From Myxococcales bacterium (GTDB taxonomy: Bacteria > Myxococcota_A > Polyangia > Polyangiales > Polyangiaceae), in assembly GCA_016212965.1 (NCBI GenBank), contig JACRDA010000346.1, positions 1 through 64,000 on the forward strand: a stretch of DNA of 64,000 nt, given 5' to 3'. Below, in pieces: positions 41,342-48,873 of the stretch. Made by a program: the position numbers and the translations under genes. Numbering within the stretch: position 1 is the first letter of the stretch; every line of letters starts with the position of its first letter. Under the pieces are notes generated by a model. It searched no databases and was not told the DNA's origin. It saw nothing but the letters and a program-made list of their open reading frames with translations.

Positions 41342-42742
41342 CTATTGCTCGCTCGTCGTCGCCGGGCAGAACGAGACCGTCGAGGGCTCGGTGTCGATGG
41401 CCGCGATGGGTGTGCCGAGCATCCAGGCGCCGAGCGCGTCGTGCACCGTGAGCGGCGTGCCACCCGCGCCCTCGACGGTCGCGTTGTTCTGCTGCGCGAC
41501 GCCGAACCAGGTGCTGTTGAGCATCACGATGTGCTGGCCGCAGTTGCTCGCATAGCTGCCGGGCGCGACCGTCATCGACGCCTGCTCCTCCGAGCTCTGC
41601 AGGGCGCCGGCGAGCCGCAGCATGCTCGTGTACGTCCACGCCGCGATCTGCGGGATGGTGGCCCCGGCCGCCTCCAGGTACTGGGCCGACACCGGGTCGG
41701 TGAGATCCTGGCGCGAGAAGAAGGGCGTCGTCGTGTGGTCGAGCTGCAGGTGACTCGTCAGCCCGCACAGGTAGGCGTCGGCGCCGGGGTGCAGGGCGAG
41801 GCAGCTCTCGTCCGTGAAGGCGTGGTAGAGGGTCTGCTTCACGGTGGTCCACTGCGCCTGCATGCCGGTGAGGTAGGTGGCCGCGATCGTCGGGTCGGTG
41901 ACGTCCTCGGGCAGCGGCAGGAAGATCGAGTCGAGCATGCCGCCGACCTGGGTCGCGTTCGGCACCTGCGCCGCCCACCAGTCGAGCGTGTGCGACAGGC
42001 CGTTCGAGCCCGCCGAGCTGCCGCTGAAGAGCACGTGGGTCGCGGCGTCGAGCGACGGCAGGGTCTCGACGCCGTCGTCCGAGGTGACGCCCGCCGCGAG
42101 CGCCGCCGCGGCGGCCTCGAGGATGTCGTGGCCGCGGAAGTGCAGGCGGAAGGTCGGGCGCGTCCCGGTCGTGTCCTCGAGCACGGCATCGCTGCGCCGG
42201 CCGATCCAGCCGTCGGAGCTACAGTAGTAGATGTAGACCTGGTTCAGGTTGCCGAAGGCGTTGTTGGCGTTGCGGGCGAAGATGCCCGAGCCGTTCGTCG
42301 CTTCGGGCGCGAAGCGCGAGCTCATCTTGTCCGCCTCGTACGCGCCGATGCCGCACCAGCGGTCGTAGCAGACGTCGTAGTCGGAGCAGCTGCCGCCCGG
42401 CTGCATGTGGATGACCCAGCGGTTCGTGGCCTGCACCGTCGCCGCCTTGCGCACGTACATGATGGCCGGCGAGCCGTCGTTGCAGAGCGCCTCGGGGTCG
42501 GCGTCGAGCGTCACCTTGTGCAGCTCGTTGCCGATGTTGACCCCGGTGCCGGGGGGCTTGCCGCCCACGCACGCGCCGTCGAGCGCCGTGTCGACGAGCG
42601 GGATGGCGCTGCCGCCCGACCCGCCCGACCCGCCGGCAGCGCCGCTGCCGCCCGATGCCCCTGCGCCGCCCGTGCCGCCCTCGCCCCCGCACGCGACCGC
42701 TCCGACGAGCAGCAAACCCACGCCGACCCAACGTTTGCTCAT
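41342..42742 (-). CDS. Pectinacetylesterase/Notum-like secreted esterase, lipoprotein
   Basis: 466 residues with lipobox VGAVAC followed by Gly/Ser/Ala-rich linker. The PAE/Notum family features are seen: oxyanion-like GGSCSDYDVCYDRWCG, the nucleophile Ser in FSGSSAGSNGLSH, and DESCLALHPGAD...LC, with a late His in CGQHIVMLNSTW. Such enzymes deacetylate polysaccharides or remove acyl groups. Eight or so Cys, probably disulfides, fit export. Located in a minus-strand run with two other alpha/beta hydrolases. Confidence 0.82.
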   Translation of the reverse strand: MSKRWVGVGLLLVGAVACGGEGGTGGAGASGGSGAAGGSGGSGGSAIPLVDTALDGACVGGKPPGTGVNIGNELHKVTLDADPEALCNDGSPAIMYVRKAATVQATNRWVIHMQPGGSCSDYDVCYDRWCGIGAYEADKMSSRFAPEATNGSGIFARNANNAFGNLNQVYIYYCSSDGWIGRRSDAVLEDTTGTRPTFRLHFRGHDILEAAAAALAAGVTSDDGVETLPSLDAATHVLFSGSSAGSNGLSHTLDWWAAQVPNATQVGGMLDSIFLPLPEDVTDPTIAATYLTGMQAQWTTVKQTLYHAFTDESCLALHPGADAYLCGLTSHLQLDHTTTPFFSRQDLTDPVSAQYLEAAGATIPQIAAWTYTSMLRLAGALQSSEEQASMTVAPGSYASNCGQHIVMLNSTWFGVAQQNNATVEGAGGTPLTVHDALGAWMLGTPIAAIDTEPSTVSFCPATTSEQ

Positions 42743-42801
42743 CCCGATCCTCCCAGCACCCAGGGGCTCAAGCTAGCGCGGAGGTGCGGCCCTGCCAACG
42801 G

Positions 42802-42833
42802 TCGCAGAGCGAGCGTGTCGCAGAGCGAGCGTG
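42802..42833. repeat. 16-base tandem repeat, two copies
   Basis: tcgcagagcgagcgtg occurs twice in a row and is followed by a decayed third (agagagcgagg). It lies between two esterase genes, upstream of the PAE-like gene, and may affect its promoter. Confidence 0.75.
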
Positions 42834-42863
42834 TAGAGAGCGAGGCACCGCGGGGCGGGGCCG

Positions 42864-43961
42864 TCAGCGCTCGAGCCCGGCCTCGCGCCACAAGAAGCTC
42901 GTCGCCGGGAAGCGCCCGGGCGGCAGGCCGGCCGTGCCGGTGGGGCCGCCCGGCCAGGTGTGCACGCCGTCGTCGACCGCGACGAGGGCGATGGGCGCGC
43001 GGCAGCGGCGCGGCTCGATGCGCGTGCCGTCGTCGAGCGGCGTGCGCTCGGGATCGGCGGGGGCGCAGCCGTTGCGCTCGGCCGCGACGCGCAGGAACCA
43101 CGCCTCCTGACCGAGCAGCGGTGGCAGCCCCGGCCGGTAGCTTCCGTCGTAGGTCACCGTGCGGTCTTGGCGGCTCGCGACGGCGAGCAGGCGCAGTGCC
43201 GGGCCTGCCCCGCAGCGCGCGAGCGTGCCGTCGTCGATGGCCGGGATGACCGGCGCGGCGAGGGCGAAGGCGCCCGCCGTGCGCGCGTCGCAGGCCGCGA
43301 GCAGCGTCAGCGCGCCGCCGTTCGACTCGCCCGTCACGAGGATGCGCCCGGGATCGACGCAGTGCTCGTCGACGAGCCGCCGCACGAGCGCCGCGAGGTA
43401 GCCGACGTCGTCCTGCCCGTGCGTCGAGAAGCGGCTCGTGCCGGTGTCCCAGCCGAAGCCCTCCGGCCGGGTCGGCGTGCCCTCCGGATACGCGACGAGC
43501 GCCTGCCGGCCGGCGAGAAAGTCCGTCCAGCCCGAGGTCTCTTCGATACGCTCGGGCGAGCCGGTGTAGCCGTGGAGCACGAGCACGGCCGGGGCGGGCG
43601 CCGCGAGGGCAGGGCTCCGCACGAGCGCACGGCGACCCGCGCCCACCGGGATGTAGCCGCGGAGCGCCGCTCCGCAGCCGCGCCCGCTCGCGTCCACGGT
43701 CGCGCTCGACCGGGGTGGGGCGGCCGGCGCACTCGCGCTCGCGCTCGCGCTCGCGTCCGCGCTCGCGCTCGACGGGGGCGGGGTCGGCGCGCTCGCGGCC
43801 GGCGCCGTGCGGGCGTCGGCGGCTCGCTCCGCGTCCCGGGGGCTCGCGCACGCCGACGCCGTCGCCCACGCGCTCACGGCCGCGGCGAGCCAGGCGAGCC
43901 GGCCGCGCCCGAGGCGGGCGTGCGGGTGATGAGCTCGCACGCCCGCCGCGCGCGCGGTCAC
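42864..43961 (-). CDS. LpqC/PHB-depolymerase-like exported esterase
   Basis: 365 residues; start GTG at 43961 overlaps the preceding stop, but a downstream GTG would give a cleaner signal ending ATASAC. A Ser/Ala hexamer linker (DNA about 43733-43785) leads to an alpha/beta-hydrolase: LVLHGYTGSPE, TGESNGGALTLLA with the nucleophile Ser, and DGVHTWPGGP with the catalytic His. Resembles feruloyl esterase/depolymerase LpqC. Envelope-located lipoprotein acting on polyesters or aryl esters. Confidence 0.83.
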   Translation of the reverse strand: MTARAAGVRAHHPHARLGRGRLAWLAAAVSAWATASACASPRDAERAADARTAPAASAPTPPPSSASADASASASASAPAAPPRSSATVDASGRGCGAALRGYIPVGAGRRALVRSPALAAPAPAVLVLHGYTGSPERIEETSGWTDFLAGRQALVAYPEGTPTRPEGFGWDTGTSRFSTHGQDDVGYLAALVRRLVDEHCVDPGRILVTGESNGGALTLLAACDARTAGAFALAAPVIPAIDDGTLARCGAGPALRLLAVASRQDRTVTYDGSYRPGLPPLLGQEAWFLRVAAERNGCAPADPERTPLDDGTRIEPRRCRAPIALVAVDDGVHTWPGGPTGTAGLPPGRFPATSFLWREAGLER

Positions 43962-44083
43962 TTCTTCTTCAGGTTCGGATCCCTCGGCTTGGCCTTCTCT
44001 GCCGCGGCCGCCTTCTTCTGACCCTTGTCCCTGTCGTCTTGCTTCTTGGCCTTTTCCTTGGCCTTCGGAGACTTGTCACCCAC
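43958..44083 (-). CDS. 41-residue Lys-rich protein (MGDKSPK type)
   Basis: A GTG-started frame gives MGDKSPKAKEKAKKQDDRDK... ending KKK, rich in Lys/Ala/Asp/Gln and without hydrophobic core. Very similar tiny proteins beginning MGDKSPK occur in many bacteria; their function is unknown, and a nucleic-acid-binding or disordered role is likely. The stop overlaps the GTG of the LpqC-like gene. The family resemblance and the composition make it credible despite its length. Confidence 0.65.
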   Translation of the reverse strand: MGDKSPKAKEKAKKQDDRDKGQKKAAAAEKAKPRDPNLKKK

Positions 44084-44192
44084 GGGGCACCACCTGGGCT
44101 CGGGCTTCGGTTCGGATCGCCTGCCGCGACGGTAGCACGAGCCTCGGGCGCCGACGTCACGCCGCGCGAGCGGGCCGTGCTCAGCCTCGCTC

Positions 44193-45422
44193 TCAGCCGC
44201 GCTTCTCGCGGAAGCCGATGGCGTCGAGGAAGTCCCGGATCGCCAGCAGGTAGGCCCCGCGGTCGAGGTGCACGATGTGGCTGCCGGGGAACCAGTGCAG
44301 CCGGCAGCGGTCCCAGTGCTCCCAGAGCAGGCGCGCGTGCTTCGGTGGCGCGAGCCGGTCGCCGATGCCGCCGATGATGAGGCGGCGCTCGCGCGGCACG
44401 ACGCACGGCCAGCTGAGCGGCGTCGAGACGGCGAGCAGGCGCCGCGCGTCGGCGAGCGTCGTGCCGGTGAGCTTCAGCATGGCACGCGTCGCCATGCCGA
44501 TGGGCTCCCACTCCATCACGAGGTCCGCGACCGAGACGACCGGCACGTTCGGGATCACGAAGGCGAGGCGGCGCTCGACCGTGGCGAGGAGCGAGGCCGT
44601 GAGCCCCCCGAGGCTGACGCCCGTGACGCCCACCTTGGTCACGCCGCGCGCGTGCTCGAGCCAGTCGAGCAAGATGCGCGCGTCGTACACGCCCTGCGCG
44701 AAGGCCTCGTTGATGCGCGGCGCCCCGCCCGCGAAGAAGCCGTGGCCCGAGAAGGGCGAGCCCCGGCCCGCGCGGCGGCCGTGGAAGGGCAGGGTGAAGA
44801 GCAGCACGTCGAAGCCCTGCCGGTAGAGCCAGGGCAGCGAGAAGAACCACTCGTTGACGTGGTAGAGGTCGGCGCTGAAGCCGTGGATGGCGACGACGGT
44901 GGGGCGCGGCCCGCGGTGGTGGCGCCAGTAGCGCGCGTGCGCGACCGCGTTGCGCCGGTGCCGGGCGTAGCCGGCGGCGAGGGCGGGATTGACGGCGCGG
45001 AAGGGGCTCTCGAAGCACAGGTCCTCGCAGGCGCCGTCGCCCGGCACGAACAGGGGATTCCGGGCGCGCGCGCCCGTCACCGCCACGCCCCGCGGCGGCG
45101 TGTGGAAGAACGCCTCGGGCTCGCCGGCGAGCGCCAGCGGCTCGTAGACCGCGCGCGCCCGCACGGCGGCGCGGAGCGCGAGCGGGTGGTACCCGAACGG
45201 AAACGCGAGCGAACCCACGAGGCACGCCCCGAGCGTGCGCAGGACGACGTCGACCGCCGCCGTCGCGCCCACGCGTGCGCGGTCGAGCGCCGCGAGCTCG
45301 AAGCGCTCCTCGCGCGAGGGGAAGTCGGGCGGCAGCGCCTCCCACCACGGCGCGTGGGTCGAGAGCGTCGGGGCGCTCGCGGCACCCGAGTGCGCGATGC
45401 GGGACACGATCGCGGGCGTCAT
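44193..45422 (-). CDS. Alpha/beta hydrolase
   Basis: 409 residues. The N-terminal 150 residues are helical and unlike a simple lid. The hydrolase core holds VVAIHGFSADLYH (oxyanion-hole region), TGVSLGGLTASLLA with the nucleophile Ser, IGGIGDRLAPPKH (Asp region) and FPGSHIVHLDRG with the catalytic His. No signal peptide, so probably cytosolic or membrane-associated. Substrate unknown. A GTG two codons upstream is an alternative start. It faces the divergent Cys-cluster gene across about 118 bases. Confidence 0.85.
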   Translation of the reverse strand: MTPAIVSRIAHSGAASAPTLSTHAPWWEALPPDFPSREERFELAALDRARVGATAAVDVVLRTLGACLVGSLAFPFGYHPLALRAAVRARAVYEPLALAGEPEAFFHTPPRGVAVTGARARNPLFVPGDGACEDLCFESPFRAVNPALAAGYARHRRNAVAHARYWRHHRGPRPTVVAIHGFSADLYHVNEWFFSLPWLYRQGFDVLLFTLPFHGRRAGRGSPFSGHGFFAGGAPRINEAFAQGVYDARILLDWLEHARGVTKVGVTGVSLGGLTASLLATVERRLAFVIPNVPVVSVADLVMEWEPIGMATRAMLKLTGTTLADARRLLAVSTPLSWPCVVPRERRLIIGGIGDRLAPPKHARLLWEHWDRCRLHWFPGSHIVHLDRGAYLLAIRDFLDAIGFREKRG

Positions 45423-45540
45423 CGTCACGTTCAAGTTAGCACCTTCGTCCGGCGTCGGTGGTGCAGGCGCCCGGCCTGCACAGGGAGGGCGCGTTTGTCC
45501 GTGCCCGTCCCGGCGTCGCGTTGTAGGGTTCGCGGCGCGC

Positions 45541-46800
45541 ATGGCGGAGAAGCTCTCCACGCATCCGGGGCAGCGCTTCGAGTGCCGCGACTGCCCGGCG
45601 CGCTGCTGCCGCCTGCCCGCGAGCGTCGTCATCGACCGCGACGACGTCGCGCGCTTCCGCGCCGAGCCCTGGGTGCGCGAGCGCCTTCCGGAGCAGGGGC
45701 TCGCCATCCTCGAGCGCGGCGTCCTGCCGATGCGCGAGGTCGAGCGCGGCCTGCGCTGCGCGTTCCTCGACGACGATCTGCTCTGCGGCCTGCAGAAGCG
45801 CTTCGGCGAGGCCTACCTCCCGCGCGCCTGTCAGGCCTTCCCCTTCGGCTTCACCCGCAACGAGAAGGACGTCACCGTCGCGCAGCTCTCGCAGCTCTGC
45901 CCCTCGATTCGCGACAACTACGGCGAGCCCCTCGACGGGCAGCTCCGCGGCAAGCTCGCGAAGAAGGGCGCGACCGAGCGCATGTCGACGGCGATGGCGA
46001 CGCTCCGGGGCGTCATCTTGCCGCGCGCGCAGTACCTGCGCGTGGCCGAGGGCTGGGACGAGACGCTGGCGAGCGACGCCCCGCCCCTGCCGGCGCTCGC
46101 GCTGATCTACGACGCCACGCGCGCCTTCGAGGACGCCCTCCCCTTCGGCTCCGAGAAGGTGCCGGACGCGGCCGTCGCCGCGGCGCTCGCGCAGGCGGCG
46201 GCGCGCGAGCCCGAGCCGCTCGGCACGCGCCGCGCTCCGTCGTTCCACGCGCGAGTCGTCTTCGCGTACCTGCTCGGCAACCTCTGCTACCCGTCGCGGG
46301 TCCGCCTCGCCCAGCGCATGCGGTCCGCGCCCGCCACCCGCTTCGAGGCGCTCCGGAGCTTCGGCAACAAGCTCGCCTGGATGCTCGGCCGGGGCACGGT
46401 CGATCTCCTGTACGTGCCGCGGCCCGTGAAGCTAGGGCGTGTGCGCCGCGTCGCGCGGTTCCTCGCCGAGGACGGCGCCGAGGCGCGGCGCGTCGCCGGG
46501 TACCTCCGGCTCGTGCTCGCGCGGCGGCAGATCTTCTCGCGGCCTCGCCACCTCATGGCGGTCGTGCTCGATCTCTCCCTCGCGGCGGCGGTCATCTCGC
46601 GCTTCGCGCGCTGCCGGGCCGCTGCGGACGAAAGGAGCGCCGTCTCGGCCGAGGACGTGGGCGAGGCGATCGGCGTCGCCGAGCTCGTCCTCTTGAGCCA
46701 CCGGAGCCTGACCGAGGACGGCAGACTCATGAAGAACCTGCGCTGGCTCCTGCTCACGAAGCCGGAGCGCTTCCGCGGCGTGCTCGAGGGCGAGGCGTGA
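45541..46800 (+). CDS. YkgJ/FliB-like Cys-cluster protein
   Basis: 419 residues. The N-terminus carries the CxxC..CC metal-cluster pattern CRDCPARCCR, then LRCAFLD...LLCGLQKRFG and RACQAFPFGFTRNE, which together match the YkgJ-type cluster region found also in FliB (flagellin lysine-N-methylase). The long C-terminal helical region with LLGNLCYP resembles FliB-type proteins. Possibly an Fe-S or Zn-dependent methyl transfer enzyme. No flagellar genes are near, so target unknown. Confidence 0.78.
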   Translation: MAEKLSTHPGQRFECRDCPARCCRLPASVVIDRDDVARFRAEPWVRERLPEQGLAILERGVLPMREVERGLRCAFLDDDLLCGLQKRFGEAYLPRACQAFPFGFTRNEKDVTVAQLSQLCPSIRDNYGEPLDGQLRGKLAKKGATERMSTAMATLRGVILPRAQYLRVAEGWDETLASDAPPLPALALIYDATRAFEDALPFGSEKVPDAAVAAALAQAAAREPEPLGTRRAPSFHARVVFAYLLGNLCYPSRVRLAQRMRSAPATRFEALRSFGNKLAWMLGRGTVDLLYVPRPVKLGRVRRVARFLAEDGAEARRVAGYLRLVLARRQIFSRPRHLMAVVLDLSLAAAVISRFARCRAAADERSAVSAEDVGEAIGVAELVLLSHRSLTEDGRLMKNLRWLLLTKPERFRGVLEGEA

Positions 46801-46849
46801 GGCGCCGCCCGCGCCAGCTCGAGGCCCCTCGACATTCCTCGCTCCCCGT

Positions 46850-46885
46850 GGCGCTGTCCCCAGCGCCGCCTTCTTCCCTTCTGTT
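46850..46885 (+). terminator. Hairpin followed by pyrimidine tract after the Cys-cluster gene
   Basis: ggcgct-gtcccc-agcgcc makes a 6-bp stem, followed by gccttcttcccttctgttcttctt, which is T-rich on the coding strand. It lies 50 bases past the stop and faces the porin gene end. A plausible but not canonical terminator. Confidence 0.4.
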
Positions 46886-46939
46886 CTTCTTGTGAATCCT
46901 CTGGGAATCCACCAGAAACGAGGAATCTCAGGGGCCGAG

Positions 46940-48817
46940 CTAGAACTGGTAGCGCGCGCGCGCGAACACGGTCGAGCCGCCCTCGGCGGGGTCGCCGAAC
47001 TTCGTGCGCTCCTTGCCGATCTTGAGCTGCGCGCCCACGGCGAGCCCCATGCCCGGGATGACCTCGTACTCGACCTCGGGCACGACGACGGCCGAGAAAC
47101 CGTCGGGCGTGAACATCGAGTGGTGCGTGCGCACGCGCGCGCCCTCGACGGGGTCGAAGTAGTCCTCGGTCACGCCGAGCAGGTCGAAGATGGCGAGCGT
47201 GCGGAGCGAGAGCGCGTCGTCGAGGAGGCGCACCTCGAGCTCCGCCGTGAGGTAGTCGCCGAGGCGCGGGCGCACGACCTCGTACGCGCTCGTCGTGCCG
47301 TCGCCGCTGAGCGCGCACTGCACGGCATTGCACGCCGGCCCGGCGACGCCGCCGAACAGCACCGTCTCGCCCGGGCTGATGAAGTCGCCCGCGCCGTACT
47401 CCTCGGGTAGGCCGTGCACCCATTGCAGCCCGGCCGTGAGCTCCGGCACGAAGCGGTACGAGAGTCCGAGCACCCACTTCGCGAAGGGCGTCCTGCGCAC
47501 CGTCTCCGGGACCGGACCGCCCGGGATGCCGTCGCCGTCGTAGTCGTAGCTGCCCGGCCCCTGTGCCGGGATCACGGGCAGGGCGCCCGTCTCGATCTCG
47601 AGCTCCGCCCGCTCGGGGACGACGAGCGCGGCCTCGAGGTGATAGTCGAGCGGCGCGGCGTCCTCGTCGAGCTCGTCGAGCGGGATCGCGCCCGCGACGT
47701 TGAGCCCGAAGGCGTGCATGCGCGGGTAGTCGAGCTCGATCGCGTTGGCGAGCACGCCCTTGGTGCAGGTGCCGGGCTCGTCGGGGTCGCACACCGGCGT
47801 CGCGTCGTAGTGAATGCTGCGCTTCCTGGCCTGCGGGAAGTCGGTGCGGCCGAGGTAGTACGAGAGCGCGAAGTGCTGGCGCGCGACGTCCACGGCGACG
47901 CGGTAGCCCACCTGCATGTTCTCGAAGGCCGGCTTCGGCAGCTCGGGCACGATCTCGCGCACCACGTGCGGGATGCCGACGAGCGGCCCGGCGGCCGCGG
48001 CGGCCTCGGCCTCGAGCCGGTGGCGCAGCGCGGCGTCGTCGAGTCCGAGCCTGTCGACGCGCGTCCAGGCGAGGTTCGCCGTCTCCGGCAAGAGGGCGGG
48101 TCGGAAGATGGGCACGAGCACGCCCGCATGGCTCAGGTACCGGTTCACCCGGTAGTCGATCCGCAGCATCAGGTTGCCCTGCTGGCGGCCGTACTCGAGC
48201 GGATCCTCGACGTCGTCGGCGTTCAGGTTGTCGGTGGGGTTGAAGTGGCGCGCCGTGCCCCAGCGCACGAGCTGCTGGCCGACGCGGAGCAGCAGGCCGT
48301 CGGTGAACAGGCCGTCGACCTCGACGTAGGCCGCGCGCGGGTCGAAGCGCAGCGGATTGACGCGCGGCAGGAGCGACAGCTCCTCGAGGCCCTCGAGCGT
48401 CTCGGGCCGACCGTAGAACACGACGTCGAGGTCGAGGACCGCCTTCACCGGGGCGTACTCCGCGCTCACCATCGCGTTGACGGCGTTCTCGTTGCGCGCG
48501 ACGCCGAGCGGAGCCGTCAAGCGGTCGTAGAACGAGCCGACGGCCTTCTCGTGCACGCGGAAGCGCACGTCCGAGCGGATCCCGCCGCCGAAGGTGAAGG
48601 TCGGGATGGGGGCGGGCTCCGTCGCCGCCTCCTCGTCCGCCTCGGTCGTTGCGGCGGCCTCGCTCTCGGTCGTCGCGGGCGGGGTGTCCGCCTCGGCTGC
48701 AGTGCTCGGTGCCGCCTGCCCCGCTTCGTCCTCCGGGGCCTGCGCGGCCGCCGTCGCGGCGCAGAGGAGCGGGCACAAGAGCCCGGCCAGGGACAGCGGC
48801 AACGCGGTGCGCCTCAT
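46940..48817 (-). CDS. Outer-membrane beta-barrel, DUF1302-like, candidate porin of the cytochrome conduit
   Basis: 625 residues with a Sec signal (LSLAGLLCPLLCAATAAAQA). After an acidic Ala/Thr/Glu linker, the rest alternates amphipathic strands with turns, and the last residues FARARYQF end in Phe, the usual barrel-insertion signal. Motifs LLLRVGQQLVRWGTARHFNP and NLNADDVEDPLEYGRQQGNLMLRIDYRVN match the DUF1302/alginate-porin type group. In its operon it follows the cytochromes, 56 bases from the 17-haem gene. It may form the sheath through which an outer-membrane cytochrome wire passes, or export a substrate. Confidence 0.82.
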   Translation of the reverse strand: MRRTALPLSLAGLLCPLLCAATAAAQAPEDEAGQAAPSTAAEADTPPATTESEAAATTEADEEAATEPAPIPTFTFGGGIRSDVRFRVHEKAVGSFYDRLTAPLGVARNENAVNAMVSAEYAPVKAVLDLDVVFYGRPETLEGLEELSLLPRVNPLRFDPRAAYVEVDGLFTDGLLLRVGQQLVRWGTARHFNPTDNLNADDVEDPLEYGRQQGNLMLRIDYRVNRYLSHAGVLVPIFRPALLPETANLAWTRVDRLGLDDAALRHRLEAEAAAAAGPLVGIPHVVREIVPELPKPAFENMQVGYRVAVDVARQHFALSYYLGRTDFPQARKRSIHYDATPVCDPDEPGTCTKGVLANAIELDYPRMHAFGLNVAGAIPLDELDEDAAPLDYHLEAALVVPERAELEIETGALPVIPAQGPGSYDYDGDGIPGGPVPETVRRTPFAKWVLGLSYRFVPELTAGLQWVHGLPEEYGAGDFISPGETVLFGGVAGPACNAVQCALSGDGTTSAYEVVRPRLGDYLTAELEVRLLDDALSLRTLAIFDLLGVTEDYFDPVEGARVRTHHSMFTPDGFSAVVVPEVEYEVIPGMGLAVGAQLKIGKERTKFGDPAEGGSTVFARARYQF

Positions 48818-48873
48818 CGTCGTATTCCTCACGTCGTGGCGGAGCGCGCGCGCCGGGCGCGTCCGTGTGGGTG

